A DNA stretch of 64,000 bases from Anaerosporobacter faecicola (GTDB lineage: Bacteria > Bacillota > Clostridia > Lachnospirales > Lachnospiraceae): the NCBI RefSeq assembly GCF_012070565.1, contig NZ_JAAQRO010000009.1, forward strand, positions 310,001-374,000. Reading direction: 5' to 3'. Made by a program: the position numbers and the translations under genes. Every line of letters begins with the position of its first letter. Positions within the stretch are counted from its first letter, which is position 1. The notes below the pieces were generated by a model that searched no databases, had not been told where the DNA came from, and saw only the letters and a list, made by a program, of their open reading frames with translations. Positions 32,716 to 42,779 of the stretch are shown here, piece by piece.

Positions 32716-33951
32716 ATGTCTACAAACGTATATGATATTTTGCTCGAAAGAGGTTTTATTGAGCAAACTACTCATGAGCAAGAAATCAGAGAATTGTTAG
32801 GTAAGGAGAAAGTTACCTTTTATATAGGATTTGATGCTACTGCTGATAGTTTAACTGCTGGTCATTTCTTAACAGTTATGGCTATGATGCATATGCAACG
32901 TGCAGGTCACAGACCAATTGCTTTACTTGGTGGCGGAACAACCATGATCGGCGATCCAACTGGTAAATCAGATATGCGTACCATCATGACAAAAGAAACC
33001 ATTCAACACAATGCAGATTGTTTCCACAAACAATTGTCACGTTTTATCGACTTTGATAATGACAATGCAATCATCGCAAACAATGCAGATTGGTTATTGG
33101 ATCTAAACTATGTTGAATTCTTACGTGAGATTGGTGTTCATTTCTCTGTTAATAAGATGTTATCTGCCGAATGTTACAAACAACGTATGGAAAAAGGTCT
33201 TACTTTCTTTGAATTTAACTATATGTTAATGCAATCTTATGACTTCTTAAAATTAAACCAGTTATATGGTTGTACCTTAGAACTTGGTGGTAATGACCAA
33301 TGGTCTAACATCTTAGGTGGTGTTAATTTAATTCGCTGCAAAGAAGGAAAACCAGCATACGGCTTAACATTTAAATTATTAACAACAAGTGAAGGCGTTA
33401 AGATGGGTAAAACCATGAAAGGTGCTGTTTGGCTAGATCCTGCGAAAACTTCTCCTTATGAATTCTATCAATACTGGAGAAACATTGAAGATGTTAAAGT
33501 TGAAGAATGTCTTGGTCTTCTTACGTTCCTTCCTATGGATGAAGTTCGTCGTCTTGGTGCACTTGAAGGTTCTGAAATCAACCATGCGAAGGAAGTTCTT
33601 GCTTATGAAATTACAAAGATCGTTCATGGTGAAGAAGAAGCTACAAAAGCCAGAGAAGCTGCTCGTGCCTTATTCGGTGGCAATATGAAAACAGAGGACA
33701 TGCCTACTACAACATATTCTGCTGCTCAGTTTAACGAAGGTATCGATTTAATCACCTTAATGGTAGACGCAAAACTTGCTGTTTCCCGTTCAGATGCAAG
33801 AAGAAATATTACACAAGGTGGTGTTTCTGTAAATGAAGTGAAAGTTACAGAATTTGACCGCAAATTTACTCCAGATGACTTTAATGCAGATGGTGCATTA
33901 TTGATTAAAAAAGGTAAAAAAGTTTATCATTTATTTAAGATTGCTGAATAA
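32716..33951 (+). CDS. tyrS: tyrosyl-tRNA synthetase
   Basis: 411 residues, class I. The HIGH-equivalent is TAGHFLTV in the N-terminal Rossmann domain ([11 protein letters not shown]), the KMSKS equivalent is KMGKTMKG near residue 230, and a C-terminal S4 RNA-binding domain covers about 345-410 ([18 protein letters not shown]). It charges tRNA(Tyr). An ideal TAAGGAGG lies 9 nt before the ATG. Unlike many Firmicutes tyrS genes, no T-box leader is visible. A strong hairpin follows the gene. Confidence 0.97.
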   Translation: MSTNVYDILLERGFIEQTTHEQEIRELLGKEKVTFYIGFDATADSLTAGHFLTVMAMMHMQRAGHRPIALLGGGTTMIGDPTGKSDMRTIMTKETIQHNADCFHKQLSRFIDFDNDNAIIANNADWLLDLNYVEFLREIGVHFSVNKMLSAECYKQRMEKGLTFFEFNYMLMQSYDFLKLNQLYGCTLELGGNDQWSNILGGVNLIRCKEGKPAYGLTFKLLTTSEGVKMGKTMKGAVWLDPAKTSPYEFYQYWRNIEDVKVEECLGLLTFLPMDEVRRLGALEGSEINHAKEVLAYEITKIVHGEEEATKAREAARALFGGNMKTEDMPTTTYSAAQFNEGIDLITLMVDAKLAVSRSDARRNITQGGVSVNEVKVTEFDRKFTPDDFNADGALLIKKGKKVYHLFKIAE

Positions 33952-33974
33952 GTAAAATAATTAATGATTATAGG

Positions 33975-34030
33975 AGGCTTATGCAAAAGCAAAGAGATAC
34001 GAACGTATAAAACGATTTTTGCATAAGCCT
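33975..34030 (+). terminator. tyrS terminator
   Basis: Perfect 14-bp arms AGGCTTATGCAAAA and TTTTGCATAAGCCT around a 28-nt loop, followed by TTGTT. Confidence 0.7.
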
Positions 34031-34058
34031 TTGTTATCGAAAAAGGAGGTTTCCACAT

Positions 34059-34958
34059 ATGCCATGGTGTCCAAAATGTAAATTAGAGTATCGTGAAGGT
34101 ATCGAAGTATGTGCTGACTGCGGCTCCAAACTTGTTGATGATGCACAAGCGGAATCAGTTACACAAGATCAAGCAGAAGTTGTTCGCCTTGATACAGAAA
34201 AACATGCACAGAAGTTAATTGATTTCTTAAAATATTCAAACATTTCATATGCAGAATATCGTTATGATGAAGTTGACCAAGCCTGGCCTGTTTTTGTAAC
34301 CAAAGAAGATCTTAAAGAAGCTAAGAAACTATTTCAAGCTTTCTATATCGCTGAAACAGAAAATGACACTGCAAAGGTTACAGATGATACAACTGATTCT
34401 GAATCAGATGAATTTGATTATTCAGATGAAGACGAACGAGATCCTTCTATGGATTCCGATTGCTCACACGAACAAAACACAGCAAGCAAAAAAACATCTT
34501 CAGCGGTGTATGTAAAAAAAGCAGAACAATTTAAAGACTTGCAATCAACTGCATATATCTTCTTCGGTGTAGGAATTGCAGGTTTCGTATTTTTACTATT
34601 GAATATCCTTGATGTATTTCACATTTATCAAGGTACGTTCGCTGTCACTATAATGGCTGCTGTGTTCCTTATCTTTATTGTAATTGGATTCAGTACTTTA
34701 AAACGTTCCAAACAAGTCAAAGGACAAATAGCTGAAGAAGATGAATTAACAGATGCAATCAATTCCTGGTTGGATCAAACCATTACAGAAGAGGTTCTCA
34801 CTACTTTGAATAATCCTTCAGACCCAGCAGAAATCAATTATTTCAAACAAACAGAATATGTAAAAAATGCAATCTTGAATGAATTTAGTAAAGATTTGAA
34901 TGATGCATATGTTGATCTTTTAGTTGAAGAATTCTTTAACTCACATTTTACAGAGTAA
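34059..34958 (+). CDS. zinc-ribbon membrane protein
   Basis: 299 residues. An N-terminal zinc ribbon (WCPKCKLEYREGIEVCADCG, Cys pairs CPKC and CADC) leads into a domain with DUF2007-like features (about 40-100: KLIDFLKYSNISYAEY), a strongly acidic Asp/Glu/Ser linker (about 100-150), two transmembrane helices (about 170-190 and 196-215) and a soluble acidic C-terminus. AAAGGAGG precedes the ATG. Function unknown. Such zinc-ribbon proteins with DUF2007-like domains are thought to bind ligands or proteins in signalling. It is separate from tyrS, with a terminator between. Confidence 0.75.
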   Translation: MPWCPKCKLEYREGIEVCADCGSKLVDDAQAESVTQDQAEVVRLDTEKHAQKLIDFLKYSNISYAEYRYDEVDQAWPVFVTKEDLKEAKKLFQAFYIAETENDTAKVTDDTTDSESDEFDYSDEDERDPSMDSDCSHEQNTASKKTSSAVYVKKAEQFKDLQSTAYIFFGVGIAGFVFLLLNILDVFHIYQGTFAVTIMAAVFLIFIVIGFSTLKRSKQVKGQIAEEDELTDAINSWLDQTITEEVLTTLNNPSDPAEINYFKQTEYVKNAILNEFSKDLNDAYVDLLVEEFFNSHFTE

Positions 34959-35005
34959 TTGGGTATCCACTTTACTAAGGTCATATTTATACTTACATGA
35001 TAAAC

Positions 35006-35066
35006 AAAAGCTCTTTATTCATAAAAGAGGATTCTCTCTCCTCTCTCCTATGAATAAAGAGCTTTT
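35006..35066. terminator. bidirectional terminator between convergent genes
   Basis: Perfect 18-bp arms AAAAGCTCTTTATTCATA (35006-35023) and its complement (35049-35066), T-run on either side. Serves the zinc-ribbon gene and udk. Confidence 0.85.
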
Positions 35067-35075
35067 CTTATAATT

Positions 35076-35690
35076 CTAACCAATCATTGTACGAATCTTA
35101 TCCATTAACATAGATAACGCGATTTCATTCTGTCCTCCATATGGAATGATGAGATCCGCATGACGTTTTGATGGTTCCACAAACTGCTCATGCATTGGCT
35201 TAACAGTTGTGGTATATTGATTGATAACAGATTCTAAACTTCTGCCACGTTCCTTAACATCACGAAGGATGCGACGGATCAATCTCTCGTCTGCATCGGT
35301 ATCTACAAAAATCTTAATATCCATAAGATTTAATAATTCCGGATTTTCAAATATTAAAAAGCCTTCTATGATGATTACTTTTTTAGGTTCTACGCGAACG
35401 GTATCCGATAGTCTTGTATGTTCTGTATAGGAATAAACAGGACGTTCGATGGCTATTCCTTGTTTGAGTTGTTTAATATCACTAATCAATCGTTCTGTAT
35501 CAAATGCATTCGGATGATCGTAATTTAATTTGACTCTTTCTTCAAAAGGAATATCGTTGTGTGCCAGATAGTAAAAATCATGGCAAATTAGTTCCACATC
35601 ATCATTGAACTCTTCTTTTATTTTACTTGCTACTGTTGTTTTTCCAGATGCAGATCCTCCTGCAATACCAATAATCGTAATGTCACTCAT
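35076..35690 (-). CDS. udk: uridine kinase
   Basis: 204 residues with P-loop GIAGGSASGKTT at residues 7-18, the NYDHPNAFD substrate motif, EGFLIFENPEL and the lid RRILRDVKERGR. It phosphorylates uridine and cytidine in pyrimidine salvage. It is followed 15 bp downstream by a shared terminator, and 25 bp upstream is the stop of the DUF1113-type membrane gene, so the two form an operon. Confidence 0.93.
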   Translation of the reverse strand: MSDITIIGIAGGSASGKTTVASKIKEEFNDDVELICHDFYYLAHNDIPFEERVKLNYDHPNAFDTERLISDIKQLKQGIAIERPVYSYTEHTRLSDTVRVEPKKVIIIEGFLIFENPELLNLMDIKIFVDTDADERLIRRILRDVKERGRSLESVINQYTTTVKPMHEQFVEPSKRHADLIIPYGGQNEIALSMLMDKIRTMIG

Positions 35691-35715
35691 TCTTATTCTC
35701 CTAAAACGTAATTTA

Positions 35716-36432
35716 CTAATCTACTACTCTCATATTTGCATAGATTCTTTTCAACACATCATCTGGATATTTCCGATCAAGATATCGTTCATATGCATTC
35801 GAAGGCTCGATTCCGTTCCGTCGATCTGTTTGTCGCTTAACTGCTGTTGCAGAAACGAACATATTACAAAGCATGAATGCTAGCAAAATACAAGTCAACA
35901 GATAGCCTCTATGATTTTGTACTTGTACAAAAATCTGGTTAAATAGAGGTAGAATTTTTCGGAAAAATAGAATTGCAAGAAGACCCCAACCGCATGCAAA
36001 TAACAAATTGCAACGACCACCAATGGTAAATGGTTGCTTTCCATAATCCCAAGACACCGTCCCAAAAACCAGTTCTTGTAAATACGAACAAAGATATTCA
36101 AATATAGCTCCAGATATGGTTGTGACTACGAATATTGTACCAGTATTTTTGCTTTTTATCAAATGGATTATTAAAGTAATTATCACAGCTCCAAATCCAT
36201 ATACAACACTGAATGGTCCAAAGACTAAACTCTGTCTGCTATAGAAACGTCCATGATACATTAAACACCATGCTAACTCTAGATAATATCCTAATACACT
36301 TGATAATAGAAAAATCCAAAATAGTCGAAAAAAATGTATTCCCTCTAGTAAATTAAAATGCTCCGCACGTTGATTCAGTTTTTCTCTAATCTCCTCTTTC
36401 AGAGAATCCTGCACCTGCTTCGTTTGTTCCAT
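35716..36432 (-). CDS. PF06541 (putative ABC-transporter type IV) membrane protein
   Basis: About 238 residues from ATG 36432, preceded by CAGGGGGAT; an ORF extension to 36459 lacks a site. About five transmembrane helices, the family motifs GYYLELAWCLMYHGRFYSR, SLVFGPFSVVYGFGAV and GAIFEYLCSY, and a WDYGKQPF(T)IGGRCNL stretch fit PF06541, which is widespread in Clostridia with no proven transport role; the ABC name is historical. A C-terminal cytoplasmic tail (about 200-238) is basic. It forms an operon with udk. Confidence 0.82.
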   Translation of the reverse strand: MEQTKQVQDSLKEEIREKLNQRAEHFNLLEGIHFFRLFWIFLLSSVLGYYLELAWCLMYHGRFYSRQSLVFGPFSVVYGFGAVIITLIIHLIKSKNTGTIFVVTTISGAIFEYLCSYLQELVFGTVSWDYGKQPFTIGGRCNLLFACGWGLLAILFFRKILPLFNQIFVQVQNHRGYLLTCILLAFMLCNMFVSATAVKRQTDRRNGIEPSNAYERYLDRKYPDDVLKRIYANMRVVD

Positions 36433-36722
36433 GTTATATCCCCCTGTTCCTATCCTCACATAATACTCATGATTTTATAAACAAGAAAATTATAACAGAT
36501 GTTATTAAAGACTTCCTTTAGATATTATTAAAAATGTATTAAAAAAGTGATAATTTCGACGTTATACATAATATTATCTCAATAAAATACTACAGAAAAC
36601 AACTATTTCTCCTATAAAAGACCATTTTTATACTCTCTACTAATATATACTTAATTCATAAAAGAAAAATACATTGGGATATACAATATTCGATTTCAAT
36701 ACTATTTTAAATGAATCGCACC

Positions 36723-39700
36723 CTACAGATTGAAGATGTCTTCCAATTCTTCTCTTGACAAATGATTGATAAAGATCTCCTTAGACTGGATAACCGAATC
36801 AGACAGATTCTTTTTCTTCTTCTGTAATCGATAGATCTTCTCTTCAATGGTATCTTGTGTGATTAATTTGATAACTTGTACCGAATTCGTTTGACCAATT
36901 CGGTACACACGATCGGTAGCTTGTTCTTCAACTGCTGGATTCCACCAAGGATCAAAATGTATGACGGTATCCGCTCCAACAAGATTTAGTCCTGTTCCAC
37001 CTGCTTTCAAAGATATTAAGAATATATCTCTCTCACCCTGGTTAAAGCGATTCACATAATCTTTTCTTGTTTCTATATTCGTAGAACCTTCAAGTGAGAA
37101 ATACGTAAAGTCAGACTTTCTTAATTCCTCTTCGATCAAGTGCAACATCGTAGTAAACTGAGAAAAGATTAAAACTCGATGTCCAGCACCAATGATATCC
37201 GGCAGAAGCTCCATTAATAAATCCAGTTTACCACTACCCCCTTTATAATTTTCAATAAAGGTAGATGGATGGCAACAGATCTGGCGTAATCGTGTTAATG
37301 CAGCCAAAATTTCAATTTTCTTTTCAAGTCCTTGTGTTCCATCTTTGAACAGATCATTTCGTATATTCGCAAGATACGCCGCATATACTTTTCTTTGGCT
37401 TTCCGTCATTTCTGTCATATATTTTGTTTCCACTTTATCTGGTAATTCCGATAATACTTCTTTTTTCATTCTTCGCAGAATAAATGGTTGTATATGACGA
37501 TTCAGATCTGCCAGTGCCTCTTCATTGCCATCTTTTATGATTGGCTTTTCGTAAATACTTTGAAATTTTGAACTGGTAAACAAATAAAATGGCATGATAA
37601 AATCAAAGATGGACCATAGTTCTGATAAACTATTTTCAATCGGTGTACCTGTTAATGCAAATTTGTGTTTTGCCCGAATCGCTTTTACAGACTTTGCATT
37701 TCTTGAATTTGCATTCTTAATAAACTGTGCTTCATCAATGAACATCGTGTGAAACTGTATATCCGCATAGGCATCAATATCACGACGAATCAACGGATAC
37801 GAAGTGATGACTACATCAATTGCATTTTGGGGTTTTTTCGCCTCCTCAATTGAGGCTAGACGTTCTTCTGGTGCACCCACTACGATGATTGTATTCAAAA
37901 ATGGTGCGAACTTCTCAATTTCTTCCTGCCAGTTATATACTAAGGAGGCTGGACATACAATCAGATATGGACGTTCTTTATTCGCAGCCATATAGACAAT
38001 GGACTGTAGGGTTTTACCAAGTCCCATATCGTCTGCTAATATACCTCCCAGATTATTATCCGCCAAAGTACACAACCACTTATATCCCGTTATCTGATAA
38101 CTACGTAAAGTTGCGTTAATATTCTCTGGGATATTATAATGATTTTCTTTCGGATTCATAATCTGATCTACTAATTGATGAAATTCCTCATTCATTTCTG
38201 CATGGATGTCATCATTCTTCTCCATCACCTGATTGATATAAAGTGCTGTATTCTTTGGGAGCATAATCGAATTGGTATCCTTCAGATCCTTATATGATAC
38301 ATTAATATGCTCTAATAGATCGGCAGCTTTTTCCATATTCAGCGTTTGCAGATTGATAAAATCTCCATTCTTTAACCGATAGTATTTCTTCTTCAACCGA
38401 TAGGAATGAAACAGGTCCTTTAATTCATTCGGTGGGATATCATCAAATCCCAATTCCATCTCCAATAAATCGGAGTCAGATTTTACTTTAATGTTCGTAT
38501 TCAGATTTCCGATATTCCGTATATTAATTGTCCGAAAGGCTTCGCTATAGAATACATCATAACGTTCAATTAGGTCATTCATCTTGTTCACTAAGAAGTC
38601 ATAGGCTTCGGCTTCTTGCTTAATTACAAAATAATCCCTGTTTGCTTCAAATCCAATGCTTGATAGATAATCGATTACCAGATCTTCATCACCTGGCTTA
38701 CGAACAATGATTGCTTCTGGATGGGAAGCTTCGTGTAATGGATTAATCTTATAAGCTCCATACATAAATTTCACATCTGCCCGTATATTGGATTTATACT
38801 TATCCAAATAAATCTCCGTACGCAATGGTTCATCAACATAACGATTTTTGATTTCTTCTGGCACCTGAATCTCCATTGTTTCATGAATCTGTGGTAACAC
38901 GTATTCTAAGAATTTGATTTTGTTTAATCCATTAAACTCCAATGGTCCTTTTTCTTTACTGATACTACTAAAGAAAGGGACAAAATTCTTTATGAATTTA
39001 TGATTTGGTTGATACATAGCGTGCTTATAAAACAGCAATTCTCCACTTTGGGTTACCGGAATAATTCCATCATCAGATAGTTGATTCATAATCAAGGTAT
39101 CTTCGGATAGATCAATCTGATATTCAATCTTTGGATTGTGGTTATAGAAACGAACGTCGCGGTATTCATTGCCATATAGATTTAGGTGAAATGTATCTTT
39201 TCCAAGAAGAGAGAATAGTTTAATCAAGAGATTCTTAGTCAACACCAACTGTGCTTTTGAAAAAACATTTGCATTATTTGCTCTTCCTAACAACTCTTGT
39301 ATCTCATAGATTTCTACTAGAAAATCCATAATCTTCTGTGATGTTTCATGAAACTTGCTTTCCCCATGTATATAGCGGAATTCTTTTCCTAGAATCATAT
39401 CCTCTTTGTTATAGTAATCCATGATAAATTTCTTCAAACTTTGTACTTTATAGAAACGATTGTTTCCTACTTGTATGGAAAGATATGCTTTTCCTGTATC
39501 TGCTTTCATAATTCCTGGTACATAGATACATACCTTAATATGAAAGGTTTCTCCTGGTAGATTGATCTCATCCTGACGGCTGAAATAATCGATAATATTA
39601 TAAGTTTTCTTTTCATCTGGCGGAATATCTTCTTTGGCTTTTGCACGATTTTCATAGTCCGCAATGAAAAGTAACGTTGCAATGACATGTTTACAAGGTC

Positions 39701-39935
39701 CATCGTATTTGAAACTTGCTGGACAATTACAGGAATAGGTAAATGAATCCTCTTTATCTTGGGTTACTGTAACGATATAGTCGGACTGCCCTTTCACAAA
39801 CGCCCGATATTGCTTATTGGCTTGTGACCACGTGATATTCTTAACCGCATTATTCTGATAATAACGAATACCTCTGGCATATGTCTGTTCGTCAGCTGCA
39901 ATGTTTCGAATTGCTGCTTTCGTAATATTTAGCAT
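36723..39935 (-). CDS. SNF2-family helicase with SWIM zinc finger
   Basis: 1,070 residues. The N-terminus holds a SWIM zinc finger (Cys69-x-Cys71 ... Cys81-x-His83). A long middle part (about 150-600) matches the bacterial SNF2-associated region, and the C-terminal ATPase has LADDMGLGKTLQ, a DEAQ box (FIDEAQFIKN), SLKAGGTGLNLVGAD and RxxRIGQ (DRVYRIGQ). Bacterial relatives with this layout are thought to act on RNA polymerase or DNA; the RapA-like activity is inference. It is monocistronic, with an extended -10 upstream (TGGTATAAT). Length and order of domains are typical. Confidence 0.92.
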   Translation of the reverse strand: MLNITKAAIRNIAADEQTYARGIRYYQNNAVKNITWSQANKQYRAFVKGQSDYIVTVTQDKEDSFTYSCNCPASFKYDGPCKHVIATLLFIADYENRAKAKEDIPPDEKKTYNIIDYFSRQDEINLPGETFHIKVCIYVPGIMKADTGKAYLSIQVGNNRFYKVQSLKKFIMDYYNKEDMILGKEFRYIHGESKFHETSQKIMDFLVEIYEIQELLGRANNANVFSKAQLVLTKNLLIKLFSLLGKDTFHLNLYGNEYRDVRFYNHNPKIEYQIDLSEDTLIMNQLSDDGIIPVTQSGELLFYKHAMYQPNHKFIKNFVPFFSSISKEKGPLEFNGLNKIKFLEYVLPQIHETMEIQVPEEIKNRYVDEPLRTEIYLDKYKSNIRADVKFMYGAYKINPLHEASHPEAIIVRKPGDEDLVIDYLSSIGFEANRDYFVIKQEAEAYDFLVNKMNDLIERYDVFYSEAFRTINIRNIGNLNTNIKVKSDSDLLEMELGFDDIPPNELKDLFHSYRLKKKYYRLKNGDFINLQTLNMEKAADLLEHINVSYKDLKDTNSIMLPKNTALYINQVMEKNDDIHAEMNEEFHQLVDQIMNPKENHYNIPENINATLRSYQITGYKWLCTLADNNLGGILADDMGLGKTLQSIVYMAANKERPYLIVCPASLVYNWQEEIEKFAPFLNTIIVVGAPEERLASIEEAKKPQNAIDVVITSYPLIRRDIDAYADIQFHTMFIDEAQFIKNANSRNAKSVKAIRAKHKFALTGTPIENSLSELWSIFDFIMPFYLFTSSKFQSIYEKPIIKDGNEEALADLNRHIQPFILRRMKKEVLSELPDKVETKYMTEMTESQRKVYAAYLANIRNDLFKDGTQGLEKKIEILAALTRLRQICCHPSTFIENYKGGSGKLDLLMELLPDIIGAGHRVLIFSQFTTMLHLIEEELRKSDFTYFSLEGSTNIETRKDYVNRFNQGERDIFLISLKAGGTGLNLVGADTVIHFDPWWNPAVEEQATDRVYRIGQTNSVQVIKLITQDTIEEKIYRLQKKKKNLSDSVIQSKEIFINHLSREELEDIFNL

Positions 39936-40001
39936 ACCGTTACTCCTTTCTTAAAAATTACATGCTAAAGATGCGCATGCTTATCCATACGCTATCCTAC
40001 T

Positions 40002-40010
40002 ATTATACCA
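40002..40010 (-). promoter_or_regulatory. extended -10 of the SNF2 gene
   Basis: TGGTATAAT on the minus strand, 67 bp upstream of the start. No good -35 at the proper distance, which an extended -10 can tolerate. Confidence 0.5.
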
Positions 40011-40166
40011 CATTTTTAAATCTTCTGTTCGCAAGAACCACATTTTTCTCAAAAAAATTTCTACAAATTATTTTATTTCTTTCTGTTTATTCTGTAAATA
40101 TGATACAAGAATCCGTAGATCCATCATGTCCATCTATGCATTTGTCCGCAAAGAATTACATAAAAT

Positions 40167-40206
40167 ATAAGGCTTAAAAAGATAAAATCTTTTATAAGCC
40201 TTATAT
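40167..40206 (-). terminator. terminator of the miaB-yjjG operon
   Basis: ATAAGGCTTA arms with an inner AAAAGAT/ATCTTTT stem and a one-base bulge, 125 bp after the yjjG-like stop. Confidence 0.55.
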
Positions 40207-40330
40207 CCTCGTATCCAATCGTAATCAAATACTTACTAATGTATACATTTTCACTATATAACCTATCCAACTTGGTATATTTTCATTCTAAAACATCATT
40301 CTATATTAATAGTCATATATTGGAATATCC

Positions 40331-41020
40331 TTATATATGAACAATGCTATTAAGTTCGTTCAAATCACGGATCTCATAATCTGGTATAAGATTTGTTGTA
40401 TTTGTCGATGCATTCAAATTAACAAAGCAAGTTGATAATGCTGCATTCTTTCCCCCTTGAATATCTGAGGTCAAACTGTCGCCAATTACTAATACCTCTT
40501 CTTTTGCCGTTGATGGGATATGCGATAATACATAGGAAAAGAACTCTACTCTTGGCTTGCTATATCCAACTTCTTCTGATATGAATAAATCCTTAAAAAA
40601 CGGTAGCAAACCAGAACGATTCAATCGGGAACGCTGGGTTTTTGCAACACCATTGGTAATGATATATAGATTACAAGACTTTGCTAATTCTTTGCAAATA
40701 TCATATGCACCTGGAATAAGATCTGCATATTGTCCTAGCTCTTCCTGATATTGTAGTTCGAACTCTTCCGGATTCCTGTCAATCGCTTCTTTATCAAAAA
40801 GTGTCTGAAATCGTTTCGTAAGAAGAACTTCTTTTGTGATTTCTCCTCGTTCTAGTTGTTGCCATAATGCAAGTTCAATCATCGAAAAGGTATCTAATAT
40901 TTCCTGTTGGAATGGCAAGGAATTACTAATCCAAGTTTGTCGAAATGCTCGTTCTTTTGTTTTTTCAAAATCCAATAACGTTCCATCTACATCAAATAAA
41001 AGAGTACGATAGATTTGCAT
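40331..41020 (-). CDS. yjjG: YjjG-type HAD pyrimidine 5'-nucleotidase
   Basis: 229 residues, a HAD hydrolase with motif I LLFDVDGTLLDF (nucleophile Asp10), motif II IITNGVA, motif III Lys in EEVGYSKP and motif IV VIGDSLTSDIQGG. The cap and length match the YjjG/YfnB noncanonical pyrimidine nucleotidase family, which removes phosphate from abnormal nucleotides. Its ATG overlaps the miaB stop by 1 nt (TAATG), so translation is coupled. Another phosphatase of this fold remains possible. Confidence 0.85.
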   Translation of the reverse strand: MQIYRTLLFDVDGTLLDFEKTKERAFRQTWISNSLPFQQEILDTFSMIELALWQQLERGEITKEVLLTKRFQTLFDKEAIDRNPEEFELQYQEELGQYADLIPGAYDICKELAKSCNLYIITNGVAKTQRSRLNRSGLLPFFKDLFISEEVGYSKPRVEFFSYVLSHIPSTAKEEVLVIGDSLTSDIQGGKNAALSTCFVNLNASTNTTNLIPDYEIRDLNELNSIVHI

Positions 41021-42456
41021 TATACCATTTCTCCAATATAGTAGAAACCTTTACATTCATTCAGACGAACATCTACAATCTTACCAATTAGATCTTCACA
41101 ACCTTTAAAATGTACCAAAAGGTTGTTGCTTAATCGTCCCGTTACAAGACTTGCATCCTGCTCATTAATCTGTTCTACCAATGCCTTTTGCACGGTGTTT
41201 TCATGTTTTTTTGTTAATTCTGCGGAAATTGTTTGCACTTCCTTTAACAATCGATTAAATCGTTCTTTTACCACTGCATCATCCACTTGTTCTTCCATTG
41301 ATGCGGCTGGTGTACCTGTACGTTTTGAATAGATAAAGGTATATGCACTATCATATTTTACTTTACGGATTACATCCAATGTTTCTTCAAAGTCTTCTTC
41401 AGTTTCCCCTGGAAAACCTACGATAATATCTGTAGTCAATGAGATTTCTGGCATCGCCGTTTTAATCCGATCAACAAGATCTAGATACTGTTCCTTTGTA
41501 TATTTACGATTCATGATCTTTAAGATTCTAGAACTTCCTGATTGTACTGGCAGATGTAAATGTGTACAAATCTTTTTGGAATGCTTCATTACTTCAATCA
41601 GTGAATCAGAAAGATCTTTTGGATGGGAAGTCATAAATCGAATTCTTTCTAACCCTTCGATTTTCTCGATCTCTTGTAACAATTCGGCAAATGTCATTGG
41701 ATTTTCAAGATTTTTACCGTAAGAATTAACATTCTGTCCTAGTAACATAATCTCCACTACACCATCTGCAACTAATTGTTTGATTTCCTTCACGATATCT
41801 TCTGGATTACGGCTTCTTTCACGTCCACGTACATATGGTACAATACAATAACTACAGAAATTATTGCAACCGAACATAATATTTACCCCTGCTTTAAAGC
41901 GGTATTTTCGTTCACTTGGTAGATCTTCAACAATTTCCGTTGTATCTTTCCAGATATCAATAATCATTCCTTTTGAATCTAATCTTGCTTGCATTAATTC
42001 TGCAAGTTTGAAGATATTATGTGTACCAAAGATAATATCCACATAGCGATAGCTCTTCTTGATTTTATCTACAACAGTCTGTTCCTGCATCATACAACCA
42101 CAAAGGGCAATCATCATATGAGGATTTTTCTTTTTTAATTTATTCAGATAGCCTAATCGGCCATATACTTTCAAATTTGCATTTTCACGTACGGTACAAG
42201 TATTATAGATAACAAAATCCGCTTCTTCTGTTTCAACCATCTGATACCCGATCTGTTCTAAGATACCTGTAATCTTTTCTGCATCACGTGCATTCATTTG
42301 GCATCCAAAACATTGTACACAAGCGGTTAATGTTCTTCCAATCTCTTGTGTTTTCTTATTGTACCATATTTTTAAATTTTCGATAAATTGATATTGACGT
42401 TGCGTCTCATCAGAAAACTCTTTGGTAATCTGACTCATTGTATTTTCCAAATTCAT
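41020..42456 (-). CDS. miaB: tRNA-2-methylthio-N6-dimethylallyladenosine synthase MiaB
   Basis: 478 residues. The N-terminal UPF0004 domain holds three Cys (FGCQMN, YNTCTVREN, LCGCM), the radical SAM core has CNNFCSYCIVPYVRGRE, and a TRAM domain lies at the C-terminus (about 405-470). It adds the methylthio group to i6A37 of tRNA. It is co-transcribed with yjjG. Its start lies 24 bp from the end of a 200-bp inverted-repeat element that occupies the whole upstream region, so its promoter must be in or beyond that element. Confidence 0.95.
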   Translation of the reverse strand: MNLENTMSQITKEFSDETQRQYQFIENLKIWYNKKTQEIGRTLTACVQCFGCQMNARDAEKITGILEQIGYQMVETEEADFVIYNTCTVRENANLKVYGRLGYLNKLKKKNPHMMIALCGCMMQEQTVVDKIKKSYRYVDIIFGTHNIFKLAELMQARLDSKGMIIDIWKDTTEIVEDLPSERKYRFKAGVNIMFGCNNFCSYCIVPYVRGRERSRNPEDIVKEIKQLVADGVVEIMLLGQNVNSYGKNLENPMTFAELLQEIEKIEGLERIRFMTSHPKDLSDSLIEVMKHSKKICTHLHLPVQSGSSRILKIMNRKYTKEQYLDLVDRIKTAMPEISLTTDIIVGFPGETEEDFEETLDVIRKVKYDSAYTFIYSKRTGTPAASMEEQVDDAVVKERFNRLLKEVQTISAELTKKHENTVQKALVEQINEQDASLVTGRLSNNLLVHFKGCEDLIGKIVDVRLNECKGFYYIGEMV

Positions 42457-42479
42457 ATTGTTCTCTCTTTCTATCTTAC

Positions 42480-42684
42480 TTACTCAAACTTCTCACCTCA
42501 AAAACTTTATCTAGAGTATGTGGTTGTTATATTCACGAGGAAAACTGTCGGAGCACGTCGGCACTTAGTTTGCGTACTATGCAAACTTAGTACCGTTACG
42601 TGTGAAGCCAAGCGAAAGCACGTGTTCCGACGAATATAACAATCACATACTCGTTCAAAGCATTCAAGTGGGAAGTTTGAGTTA
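42480..42684. repeat. about 200-bp imperfect inverted-repeat element
   Basis: Ends TTACTCAAACTTC (42480-42492) and GAAGTTTGAGTTA (42672-42684) are perfect complements. Inner blocks GAGTATGTG-TTGTTATATTC and their complements near 42514-42532 and 42632-42651 continue the palindrome, and a central ACTTAGTTTGC / GCAAACTTAGT stem (about 42568-42596) closes it. The outer ends match the hairpin at 2622-2700. No open frame is inside. It resembles a folded non-autonomous mobile element or a structured RNA, and it forms the region directly 5' of miaB. Confidence 0.7.
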
Positions 42685-42779
42685 CTTATCCCTATTTCTG
42701 TTTGGTTACAGTCCATCGTATACTATACCCTATTTCTATGAAATTGTCTAGTTCTGTTCCTTTCACAGTTGCATACCTT

